Assembly (NCBI RefSeq): GCF_001824475.1
Contig: NZ_MHXN01000023.1
Coordinates: forward strand, 94,198-135,358
Source: Phenylobacterium sp. RIFCSPHIGHO2_01_FULL_69_31
GTDB taxonomy: Bacteria > Pseudomonadota > Alphaproteobacteria > Caulobacterales > Caulobacteraceae
Reading direction: 5' to 3'
DNA: 41,161 nt
How positions within the stretch are numbered: the stretch's first letter is position 1; each line of letters starts with the position of its first letter. A program made the position numbers and the translations under genes. The notes under the pieces are model-generated. The model saw only the letters and a program-made list of their open reading frames with translations, ran no database searches and was not told where the DNA came from. Positions 24,855-31,651 of the stretch are shown piece after piece.

Positions 24855-25985
24855 CTACCGCGCCCGCCAATGAGCGCCGACGAACTGCCGCAGGTCCCGG
24901 TAGGCCACGACCTCCATCTCGCGAAGAGCGGCCTGCTTTTCGGCCAAGTCGCCCGCATCGAACCGGGCGCGAGCCTTCGATACCGCCTCCGCGTAGGAGG
25001 CATAGCGCGCGGCGTCGCCCGACAGCAGTCGGTCGTCGTTGATCACGCGCAGCGCCAGGGCCACGACCAGCGCGCCCACTGTGACCTCCAGGGCGAGCTT
25101 CACGTCCGTGTCCGCCGGGGCTCGTCCGGTGGCGAGCAGCACGCCCGCGACCGCGCCCGTCACCGCGGCGGCGGCCAGCAGCAGGAGGCTCAGCCGTCGC
25201 ACCGCGGCGGCCCGCTGGCCGGGGGCGCCCAGGGAGTCGCTCAGCTTGCGCCGCACATAGTCGAGCTGAGCGTCGAGCCGCTGGCCACGCAGTAGGGACA
25301 GCAGTAGGTCGAGGTCCGGCGACGGCTGCGGCGGCCCCGGCGGCGTCGTCCATTCGGGAGCCACCCAGGTGTCCGCGTCGTCCACCGGCCCAGCCAGCTT
25401 CGGCACCTGGCCTGGCAGGTCTTCCGGCCTCGGCAGCAGCGAGAGCAGGCGCGACCGGGCCTGTTTCCATTCGCCGAGCGCGGCGTCGCTGGTCATTGCT
25501 CGAGCGACTAGGTCCAGGTTGTTCGCCACGGCCTGGAAATAGAGCGCGCGGACTCGCTCCGCCCCGAACCGTTGCGCCAGCCACCGGGCCTTCGAGCTGG
25601 CGCCGAACTCGTGGAAGGCCATCAGGCTGAGGCCCGCGATGGTCAGGGCGGCGGCGGCGAAGCCCATGTAGCGTTCGGCGCCCACGGTCAGTGGCGCAAG
25701 CGCCGCCAGGACCAGACCCAGGGCGGCCAGCGCCACCGAGAACAGGCCGAAGCGCCGATCGCGCCGTCCGTGGCGCGTGGCGGGCGGATCGTACCGGGCG
25801 AAAAGCGCCCGCAGCTCCGGCCAGTCCAGCACCCGCAGACCGGCCGGATGCTTGGCCCCCAGCGCCGCCCGCGCCTCCTTGGTCTGGAGCACGTCGTCGT
25901 TGGTCCAGTCGGCCAGCTGGTCCTCGAACAGACCGCGCCGCTCGCCCGGACCCCCGGCGGCGCCTGCCGCATTGGCCGTGGTCAT
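24855..25985 (-). CDS. Four-TM protein with two SLATT/DUF4231-like halves
   Basis: A 376-residue membrane protein. Two pairs of hydrophobic helices (about 80-100 and 107-126; 265-286 and 296-313) are each followed by a long amphipathic helical region (RWLAQRFGAERVRALYFQAV and YASYAEAVSKARARF...LREMEVVAYRDLRQF). This two-TM plus helical layout resembles SLATT/DUF4231 domains, which in other genomes act as predicted pore-forming effectors of nucleotide-sensing systems. The similarity is my pattern reading only. No SMODS, SLOG or TIR partner gene is adjacent. ATG 25985 is chosen over TTG 26000. Confidence 0.65.
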   Translation of the reverse strand: MTTANAAGAAGGPGERRGLFEDQLADWTNDDVLQTKEARAALGAKHPAGLRVLDWPELRALFARYDPPATRHGRRDRRFGLFSVALAALGLVLAALAPLTVGAERYMGFAAAALTIAGLSLMAFHEFGASSKARWLAQRFGAERVRALYFQAVANNLDLVARAMTSDAALGEWKQARSRLLSLLPRPEDLPGQVPKLAGPVDDADTWVAPEWTTPPGPPQPSPDLDLLLSLLRGQRLDAQLDYVRRKLSDSLGAPGQRAAAVRRLSLLLLAAAAVTGAVAGVLLATGRAPADTDVKLALEVTVGALVVALALRVINDDRLLSGDAARYASYAEAVSKARARFDAGDLAEKQAALREMEVVAYRDLRQFVGAHWRAR

Positions 25986-26049
25986 CGCAGAGCCCCCCAA
26001 TCGGCGAGGTCCCCCGACGACGCCTGGGGCGCAGTATAGCGAAGCTTCC

Positions 26050-26790
26050 CTAGAGCGCCTTGCGGAACTCGCTGGGCGTCACCCGAGCCGGCCGGCGGGC
26101 TCGCCGGGGCAGGCGGGTGCGGATCCACCAGAAGGCGGTGAGGGGCAGGGGCGCGAGGCCGAGGATGGAGGGGACGATGCTGGTGCGGATCGCCTCGGGA
26201 ATCCGGTCCTGCTGTCCGAAGAAGAACGAGCCGGTGGCGATGAAGAGCGCCAGGCCCATGCGCCACAGATGGCGCACGGTACGGTCGCGTCCGGCGACGC
26301 CGCCGCGCCGGATCATCCGCAGGTCGCTGGCCGCCGCCAGGCCGGCGATGGCGGCAAAGGCGTAGACTGTGGCGAAGCTGTCGGCCGTACCGGTCGCCTG
26401 GCCCCAAGGAACCAGGCCCAGGCCCATGGCGGCGATGCCCAGCGGCACGAGCACCGCGCCTCGCTCGAAGGCGCCGGCCTCCCCTGGTCGCCGGCGCACC
26501 GTCGCCCAGCCTGTGGTGACCAGATAGAGGGTGAAGACCGCCGCGGTGGTGTTTGTCCATCGCCCGTCGGCGAGGAACGGGGCGGTGCAGGCGGCCACGC
26601 CGGTCATGGTCAGCATCGAGACGAAGAAGACCGTCCCCGCCACGGTGTGCCACCGACCGCCCTTGCGGGCGAACATGGCGACCCCGCCGGAGAGGATGCC
26701 GGTCGCGCCGCCCGCAATGTGGAGCACCAGCAGGAGGGTGGCGGCGAAATGGAGGATCCAGGGCGCGCCCGGAGGGGCTTCGAGATTCAT
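26050..26790 (-). CDS. Seven-TM hypothetical membrane protein
   Basis: A 246-residue integral membrane protein with about seven hydrophobic segments: LHFAATLLLVLHIAGGATGILSG, the GRWHTVAGTVFFVSMLTMTGVAACTAPFL region, and later LWRMGLALFIATGSFFFGQQ. The K-G-G-R-W-H motif after TM2 recalls the R-W-I-G loop of DUF2306 proteins, and the gene lies 11 nt downstream of a DUF2306 gene. It is therefore probably a divergent member of the same superfamily. The C-terminal ~25 residues are strongly basic. It is the last gene of the GntR-ABC operon. Function is unknown. Confidence 0.78.
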   Translation of the reverse strand: MNLEAPPGAPWILHFAATLLLVLHIAGGATGILSGGVAMFARKGGRWHTVAGTVFFVSMLTMTGVAACTAPFLADGRWTNTTAAVFTLYLVTTGWATVRRRPGEAGAFERGAVLVPLGIAAMGLGLVPWGQATGTADSFATVYAFAAIAGLAAASDLRMIRRGGVAGRDRTVRHLWRMGLALFIATGSFFFGQQDRIPEAIRTSIVPSILGLAPLPLTAFWWIRTRLPRRARRPARVTPSEFRKAL

Positions 26791-26801
26791 GGCGACGGCC
26801 T

Positions 26802-27647
26802 TCAGAGCTTGGCGAGGACGTTGGCGAGGACGGGGGCGAACATGCCGACCCACGTCCCGAAGATGCCGACGCCCATGAGCAGGGCGCCGAGGACGACCGC
26901 GCCGGTCGCCGAGGCCCGCATCACGGGGCCGCCGCCGGCCTTGGCGCGCAGGTAGAGTTCGAGGACCAGGAGCGGCACGAGGTAGGCGCCGAAGCTCCAG
27001 ACGTCGAAGACATCGCCGGGCCTGGGCAGGACCTTGCCGGTCGCCAGGTAGGCCATGCCGTAGGTCGCCATCCCCAGCCGCAGGAACCAGACGCCGTTGG
27101 CGACCATGAAGGTGCGCATGGCCCAGCGGCGGTGGGCGGTGAAGTCGCGGGCCACGGCGGTGCGCCAGGCCAGGCCGCCGAACGCCAGGATCAGGGCCGC
27201 GTCCAGGGTGATGGCGATGGCGGCGGGAAGGCCGGAGTCGGTGGGCCGGCCCCAGGTCATCCACAGGCCGACGACGCTGGCGGCCATCGCGGTGGTCATG
27301 AAGGCGCGGCCTATCCAGCGGTGGACCGCTGGCGCGCGAGCGCGGATCTGCGGCACGAACTGGAGCGTCCCGCCGAAGGTCACCACGGCCGCCATCAGCA
27401 CGTGCGCCGCGAAGGCCAGGTTGCCGACGGTGTCGCCCGGCACATAGCCCTTGATGAGCATCTTGTTCTCGTTCCAGGCGGCGAAGTTCCCGCTGAGCGA
27501 GGTCGGGGCGTAGACGGCCAGGATGTAGGCCAGGAACAGGGCCTGGCCCGTCACCACAGTGGCGAACCAGAAGCCTGCGGCCGCCTTCAGGGCGCGTTCC
27601 GCCGTCGCCCGGGCGGAGCCGCCGGGCGTCAGGACTGCAGTGGTCAT
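26802..27647 (-). CDS. DUF2306 family membrane protein
   Basis: A 281-residue membrane protein with about eight hydrophobic segments. The DUF2306 signature is clear: GTLQFVPQIRARAPAVHRWIGRAFM, then ARDFTAHRRWAMRTFMVANGVWFLRLG. The paired His/Arg residues in these loops resemble haem- or quinone-binding cytochrome b561-like proteins, but that is not shown for the family. The ribosome site CGGAG is 8 nt before the ATG. It follows the ABC permease by 27 nt and is presumably controlled with it. Confidence 0.87.
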   Translation of the reverse strand: MTTAVLTPGGSARATAERALKAAAGFWFATVVTGQALFLAYILAVYAPTSLSGNFAAWNENKMLIKGYVPGDTVGNLAFAAHVLMAAVVTFGGTLQFVPQIRARAPAVHRWIGRAFMTTAMAASVVGLWMTWGRPTDSGLPAAIAITLDAALILAFGGLAWRTAVARDFTAHRRWAMRTFMVANGVWFLRLGMATYGMAYLATGKVLPRPGDVFDVWSFGAYLVPLLVLELYLRAKAGGGPVMRASATGAVVLGALLMGVGIFGTWVGMFAPVLANVLAKL

Positions 27648-27674
27648 GGGACTATCTCCGGAAGGGGAGGGGTG

Positions 27675-28550
27675 TCAGTTCGGCTCGCGTCGTCGTCGGA
27701 GCCAGATGGCGGCGGCCAGGAACACGGCCGCGAACAGGAAGCCGAGCCAGAGGTCGGGTTGGGCTAGGACGCGCAGGGGGGCGACCTGGCCGATGTTGTC
27801 GATTGCCGCCTCAGCCTTGCCGTCGACGCTAAAGGCCTGCGCGAAGCCGCCCAGCAGCCGCTCGCCGATGAAGCCGCCGATGTGCGAAGTGCGGAACGCC
27901 AGGCCCTCGAGGATCGCCGGGATCGCGAACGGCGCCAGCGCCCAGAGGATCGGCGTCCGCCGCGCCCAGGCCGAGACCAGCAGGAACCAGGCGAACACCG
28001 GCGCCTGCCACAGGGCATTGACGATCAGGCCGTAGGGCAGGACCACCCACATCGTGGTCAGGTCCGCGTGCTTCCACAGCACGGCCGGGCTGATCCCGTT
28101 GGCGACCGTCACCGCCGTGCTCCAGACCAGCATCAGCAGCTGGGCGGCGAAGATCACCGCGAAGGTCACGACCGGCGTCACCACCAGGGGGACCGCCGCC
28201 TTCGACAGCACGGTCATCCGGTCGGACACCGGCAGGGATTTCCAGAACAGCAGGCTGCGGTCGCGCCGCTCGCCCTGCAGGGCGCCCAGCGAATAGAACG
28301 CCGCCACCAGCAGGCCGGTGAGCAGCACGGCGAGCGCCATGAAGCTGTAGGACGCCATCAGCATGTCGCCGTCCTTGGCCGAGCCCGCTTCCAGGCTGCG
28401 CAAGGCGGCCGGCAGGCGGAACGTGCTGAGCAAGGCGCCGACCAGCGCGACGGCGCCGATCACCGCCGGCGCCATAAGGACCGCCCGGTGCTCCCACAGC
28501 TCGCGCCGCACCGACCAATAGAGCACGCGCGTCCAGGGCAGGGCGCTCAT
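27675..28550 (-). CDS. ABC transporter permease (ABC-2 type)
   Basis: Inner-membrane subunit of 291 residues with six hydrophobic segments. The sequence GERRDRSLLFWKSLPVSDRMTVLSKA, between TM2 and TM3, is the ABC-2 permease loop that contacts the ATPase; the C-terminus ends in RRRREPN. Its ATG overlaps the ATPase stop as ATGA, confirming the pair. The GntR-ATPase-permease order resembles YtrA/YtrBCDEF-type systems of Gram-positive bacteria and their proteobacterial equivalents. The exported substrate is unknown. Confidence 0.9.
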   Translation of the reverse strand: MSALPWTRVLYWSVRRELWEHRAVLMAPAVIGAVALVGALLSTFRLPAALRSLEAGSAKDGDMLMASYSFMALAVLLTGLLVAAFYSLGALQGERRDRSLLFWKSLPVSDRMTVLSKAAVPLVVTPVVTFAVIFAAQLLMLVWSTAVTVANGISPAVLWKHADLTTMWVVLPYGLIVNALWQAPVFAWFLLVSAWARRTPILWALAPFAIPAILEGLAFRTSHIGGFIGERLLGGFAQAFSVDGKAEAAIDNIGQVAPLRVLAQPDLWLGFLFAAVFLAAAIWLRRRREPN

Positions 28551-29398
28551 TGCGGGCCTCCGACCAGCGCGACGAAGACGTCCGCCAGGCTGGGATTGCG
28601 CAGCTCGCCCAGGGTCGCCAGCCGGTCCCGGTCCGCGCCGTCGAAAATCAGGAGGCTGCGGCCGAACAGTTGGCGCTCGTGGATGGGCCGGAACGTCCGC
28701 GCCGCCGTCAGGTGCTCGGGCGCCGCCAGCAGTTCCACATAGCGGGCCTCGAACGCCTCCATGCTGCAATCCAGCACCACGCGCCCGCGGTCCAGGAACA
28801 CCACGTCGGTCAGGATGTGCTGCACCTCTTCCACTTGGTGGGTGGTCACCAGGATCGTGCGGTCGCCGTCGAAGTAGTCGTTCAGCAGGCTGTCGTAGAA
28901 GGCCTTGCGGTACAAAAGGTCCAGGCCCAGTGTCGGCTCGTCCAGCACCAGCAGGCGCGCGTCGATCGCCATCACCAGCGCCAGGTGAAGCTGGGTGACC
29001 ATGCCCTTGGACAGTTCGCGCACCCGGCTCGTCTTGCGGATCGAGGTCCGGGCCAGGAACCCTTCGGCCTTGGCCCGGTCGAAGCGAGGATGCACCCCGG
29101 CCACGTAGTCCAGCGCCTGCCAGACCCGCATCCAGCGCGGCAGCACCGCCACGTCGGCGATGAAGCAGACCTCGCTCATCAGTTGGTCGCGCGCGGTCCA
29201 GGGGCCCAGATCGAGCACCTTCAGCTCGCCCTGGTAGGCGGTCAGGCCCAGGATGGCCTGCAGCGCCGTGCTCTTGCCCGCGCCGTTGGGGCCGATCAGG
29301 CCTACGATGCGGCCCGGCTCGATCGTCAGGTCGACGCCATCCAGGGCCACGGTGTTCTTGAAGGCCTTGCGCAGGCCGCGGGCTTCTATGCAAGCCAT
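28547..29398 (-). CDS. ABC transporter ATP-binding protein
   Basis: ATPase of 283 residues. Walker A is GPNGAGKST (36-44), the signature is the variant ELSKGMVTQLHLAL (LSKGM instead of LSGGQ), Walker B is LLVLDEPTLGLD, and the switch His is in ILVTTHQVEEV. The last ~70 residues form an accessory domain with DGADRDRLATLGELRNPSLADVFVALVGG. The LSKGM signature is common in ABC-2 drug or peptide exporters. It begins 4 nt after the GntR gene. Confidence 0.94.
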   Translation of the reverse strand: MACIEARGLRKAFKNTVALDGVDLTIEPGRIVGLIGPNGAGKSTALQAILGLTAYQGELKVLDLGPWTARDQLMSEVCFIADVAVLPRWMRVWQALDYVAGVHPRFDRAKAEGFLARTSIRKTSRVRELSKGMVTQLHLALVMAIDARLLVLDEPTLGLDLLYRKAFYDSLLNDYFDGDRTILVTTHQVEEVQHILTDVVFLDRGRVVLDCSMEAFEARYVELLAAPEHLTAARTFRPIHERQLFGRSLLIFDGADRDRLATLGELRNPSLADVFVALVGGPQ

Positions 29399-29402
29399 GC
29401 GC

Positions 29403-29771
29403 TCAGCCCTTCCCCGTCGGCTTGTCGGGCTTGCCGAGCAGGTCGCCGGCCAGTCCCAGGCGCTGGATCGTGGCGAAGATCTCGGGCCACTGGTCGGTGA
29501 GGAAGCGTTCCCGCTCGGCGGCCAACAGCAGGTCGCGCGCCCCGGTGTTGACGAACATTCCCAGCCCCCGCCGCTTCTCCACCAGCCCCTCGTCCGTCAG
29601 CTGCTGGTACGCCTTCAGCACGGTGAGCGGATTGACCCGGCTCTCGGTCGCCACGTTGCGCACCGAGGGCAGCGGATCGCCCTCCTTCAGCAGGCCGTCG
29701 AGGATCATGGCGACCACGCGATCGCGGATCTGGCGGTAGATCGGCTGACTGTCGTTCCACTCTGGATCCAT
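29403..29771 (-). CDS. GntR-family regulator, YtrA subfamily
   Basis: Short repressor of 122 residues. The winged helix (about 10-75) shows QPIYRQIRDRVVAMI, LPSVRNVATESRVNPLTVLKAYQQL and the wing EKRRGLGMFV. The C-terminal part is only ~45 residues, as in YtrA-type GntR proteins, which lack a large ligand domain. It is the first gene of the operon with the ABC exporter. A perfect palindrome overlapping a promoter lies 78 nt upstream, so it probably represses its own operon. A GTG further upstream is possible, but the family begins near this ATG. Confidence 0.92.
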   Translation of the reverse strand: MDPEWNDSQPIYRQIRDRVVAMILDGLLKEGDPLPSVRNVATESRVNPLTVLKAYQQLTDEGLVEKRRGLGMFVNTGARDLLLAAERERFLTDQWPEIFATIQRLGLAGDLLGKPDKPTGKG

Positions 29772-29849
29772 CGCCCGTTCCGAATGGCCTGCACGCCCCC
29801 GCGCCAGGCGACCGAGACCGTGAGTCTGCACCCACCGTCATCTGGTCTA

Positions 29850-29871
29850 GTGTTATATATGACTATAACAC
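29850..29871. promoter_or_regulatory. Perfect palindromic operator for the GntR (YtrA-type) regulator
   Basis: GTGTTATA, six bases (TATGAC), TATAACAC: an 8-bp perfect inverted repeat in an AT-rich patch of a GC-rich region. Its form matches operators of YtrA-type GntR regulators, and it lies 78 nt upstream of the GntR start. Autorepression is inferred. Confidence 0.8.
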
Positions 29872-29879
29872 CAATCCAA
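29852..29879 (-). promoter_or_regulatory. Predicted sigma-70-type promoter of the GntR-ABC operon
   Basis: On the minus strand TTGGAT (29879-29874) is separated by 16 nt from TATAAC (29857-29852). The -10 box lies inside the left half of the operator, so repressor binding would block polymerase. Confidence 0.5.
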
Positions 29880-30051
29880 GGCAAGTCTCCCTTGCGGCCG
29901 GGCTGGGCCGCCCCGCAAATACCGCCGCATGATACAAGCCGGACACGAACCCGCCCTACTGCGGTCAAGCCTTGGGGCGATGGTGTCCGGGCTTGAGGGA
30001 CACCGGTTCATCTCTCCCCCCGGACCGACCCGTCCCGAAGCGCTCCTGAAC

Positions 30052-30092
30052 GCGGCTCCCCCGTAAGAACGCCCCCACGTTGGGGGAGCCGC
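30052..30092. repeat. 11-bp perfect inverted repeat (hairpin)
   Basis: GCGGCTCCCCC (30052-30062) pairs with GGGGGAGCCGC (30082-30092) around a 19-nt loop. No U-tract follows on either strand. It could be part of a structured RNA or a factor-dependent transcription end. Confidence 0.5.
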
Positions 30093-30116
30093 AACCGGCC
30101 TCAGGCGCCTCGGCTA

Positions 30117-30157
30117 CGAGGGTCTCCGACGCGGTGACGTTAAATCGGAGACCCTCG
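30117..30157. repeat. 13-bp perfect inverted repeat (hairpin)
   Basis: CGAGGGTCTCCGA (30117-30129) pairs with TCGGAGACCCTCG (30145-30157) around a 15-nt loop. Immediately after it CTCGGCCGAG (30154-30163) is itself a perfect palindrome. No U-tract follows. Confidence 0.55.
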
Positions 30158-30213
30158 GCCGAGCTTGCGGGCAATGCAGCCCCACCCGCGCTCGGAACGC
30201 GTTGCGCCTGGCG

Positions 30214-30256
30214 CAAATAGAAAGAGGCCCCTGCCTCGAGGGACGGTGCAGGGGCC
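30214..30256 (-). terminator. Intrinsic-terminator-like hairpin on the minus strand
   Basis: On the minus strand GGCCCCTGC (30256-30248) pairs with GCAGGGGCC (30234-30226), loop 13 nt, followed by TCTTTCTATTT. This is the best intrinsic terminator shape in the window. No protein gene reads into it, which suggests a short non-coding or divergent transcript starting between about 30300 and 30420. Confidence 0.5.
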
Positions 30257-30263
30257 GGCGGAC

Positions 30264-30298
30264 TCCGCTCCGCATCCGGGGGGGGATGGCAGAGCGGA
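30264..30298. repeat. Interrupted hairpin next to the minus-strand terminator
   Basis: TCCGCTC (30264-30270) pairs with GAGCGGA (30292-30298), with an inner CATCC/GGATG pair closing a G-run loop. With the adjacent terminator it gives a two-hairpin RNA if transcribed leftward. Confidence 0.4.
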
Positions 30299-30398
30299 CG
30301 CCGCAGCTTGACAATGCGCGCCCACGGCTACGGTTCCACAGTTCGCGATATGTCAGCTATCGGCGGCGGCGCGGAAACAACCACAGCCTCGCTTGCGC

Positions 30399-30413
30399 GA
30401 ACAAAATAAGAAC
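30399..30413. promoter_or_regulatory. LexA (SOS) box, alphaproteobacterial type
   Basis: GAAC-AAAATAA-GAAC is exactly the reverse complement of GTTC-N7-GTTC, the LexA operator known for Alphaproteobacteria such as Caulobacter. It ends 14 nt before the GTG of the radical SAM repair gene, a position that would block transcription initiation. Confidence 0.82.
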
Positions 30414-30427
30414 TCTACGTTCGCCAG

Positions 30428-31651
30428 GTGCCAACCCTCGATCTCAAACGCAAGCTCGCAATCCTCTCCGACGCGGCCAAGTACGACGCCTCCTGCGCCT
30501 CGTCGGGCAGCGTCAAGCGCGACTCGCGGGGCGGGAAGGGCGTCGGTTCGACGGACGGCGGGATGGGGATCTGTCACGCCTACGCGCCAGACGGCCGCTG
30601 CATCAGCCTGCTGAAAATCCTGCTGACCAACTTCTGCGTCTACGACTGCGCCTACTGCGTGAACCGGGTCAGCTCGAACACGCCGCGCGCGCGGTTCAGC
30701 GTGGACGAGGTCGTCGACCTCACCCTCAGCTTCTACAAGCGCAACTACATCGAGGGGCTGTTCCTCTCCTCCGGCATCATCCGCTCGGCGGACTACACCA
30801 TGGAGGAGATCGTGCGCGTGGCGCGGACCCTGCGCGAGGTCCACGATTTCCGCGGCTACATCCATCTGAAGGTGATCCCGGAGGCTTCGCCGGCGCTGGT
30901 CAACGAGGCGGGCCTCTACGCCGACCGCATCTCGATCAACATCGAGCTGCCGAAGGACGAAAGCCTCGTCGCCCTGGCGCCCGAGAAAGACGTCGCCGGC
31001 ATCAAGAAGGCCATGGGGGCGGTCAGGGTGTCGGAGGAGGCGTCCAAGGAAAGGGGTCGCAAGGCTTCGCCGCCCCGGTTCGCGCCGGCCGGCCAGTCCA
31101 CCCAGATGATCGTCGGCGCCGACGCAGCCACCGATGGGGCGATCCTGAAGCGCAGCGAGAGCCTCTACGGCGCCTACCGGCTGCGCCGGGTCTATTACTC
31201 CGCCTTCTCCCCGATCCCCGACGCCACCGCCCGCCTGCCGCTGCAACGCCCGCCCTTGGTGCGCGAGCACCGGCTGTACCAGGCCGACTGGCTGATGCGG
31301 TTCTACGGCTTCGAGCGCGCCGAGATCATCGGCGAGACCGAGGACCTCGATCTCGCTGTAGACCCCAAGCTGGCCTGGGCCTTGCGCAACCGCGGCGACT
31401 TTCCGGTGGACGTGAACACCGCCGAGCGTGAGCGGCTGCTGCGGGTGCCCGGTCTGGGCGTGCGCGCCGTGGATCGCATCCTGGATGTCCGCCGCTTCAA
31501 GCGGCTGGAGCTCGCGGACGTGAAGCGGCTGTCCCGCGGCATCGAGAAGCTGAAGCCGTTCCTGGTCTGCGCAGACTGGAGCCCGGGCGCGCTCACCGAC
31601 AGCGCCAACCTGCGCCAGGAGGTCGAGCCGCAGCAACTGGACCTCTTCTGA
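30428..31651 (+). CDS. UDG-linked radical SAM DNA modification/repair protein
   Basis: Radical SAM protein of 407 residues of the type always found beside a UDG-family gene (rSAM_link_UDG family). The cluster motif is C70-VYD-C74-AY-C77, with further conserved-looking Cys at 23, 49 and 58. A helix-hairpin-helix-like module near 322-365 (PVDVNTAERERLLRVPGLG...ILDVRRFKRL) suggests DNA binding. The protein ends in QLDLF, the consensus beta-clamp motif. The start is GTG at 30428, directly downstream of a LexA box. The stop overlaps the next ATG (TGATG). The reaction catalysed is unknown. Confidence 0.93.
   Translation: MPTLDLKRKLAILSDAAKYDASCASSGSVKRDSRGGKGVGSTDGGMGICHAYAPDGRCISLLKILLTNFCVYDCAYCVNRVSSNTPRARFSVDEVVDLTLSFYKRNYIEGLFLSSGIIRSADYTMEEIVRVARTLREVHDFRGYIHLKVIPEASPALVNEAGLYADRISINIELPKDESLVALAPEKDVAGIKKAMGAVRVSEEASKERGRKASPPRFAPAGQSTQMIVGADAATDGAILKRSESLYGAYRLRRVYYSAFSPIPDATARLPLQRPPLVREHRLYQADWLMRFYGFERAEIIGETEDLDLAVDPKLAWALRNRGDFPVDVNTAERERLLRVPGLGVRAVDRILDVRRFKRLELADVKRLSRGIEKLKPFLVCADWSPGALTDSANLRQEVEPQQLDLF
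31634..31648 (+). other. C-terminal sliding-clamp-binding motif (QLDLF)
   Basis: The last five codons of the UDG-linked radical SAM gene encode QLDLF, identical to the pentapeptide consensus QL(S/D)LF by which bacterial polymerases and repair proteins bind DnaN. Its position at a free, polar C-terminus (EVEPQ before it) favours function. Confidence 0.7.

Larger units (their letters stand above)
29772..30427. other. Gene-free region with operator, hairpins and SOS box
   Basis: A 656-nt stretch between two divergent units with no convincing protein gene. It holds the GntR operator/promoter (29850-29879), three perfect inverted repeats plus one interrupted hairpin (30052-30298) and a LexA box (30399-30413). 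29881-30050 shows nothing I can name. Confidence 0.7.

Noticed and set aside
29965..30216. An 83-codon minus-strand open frame in the gene-free region
   Set aside because: No ribosome site, no recognisable motif, and it runs through two perfect hairpins; in ~70 % GC DNA frames of this length are common by chance.
30308..30336. A sigma-70 promoter starting with TTGACA at 30308
   Set aside because: The -35 box is perfect but no acceptable -10 box lies 16-18 nt downstream.
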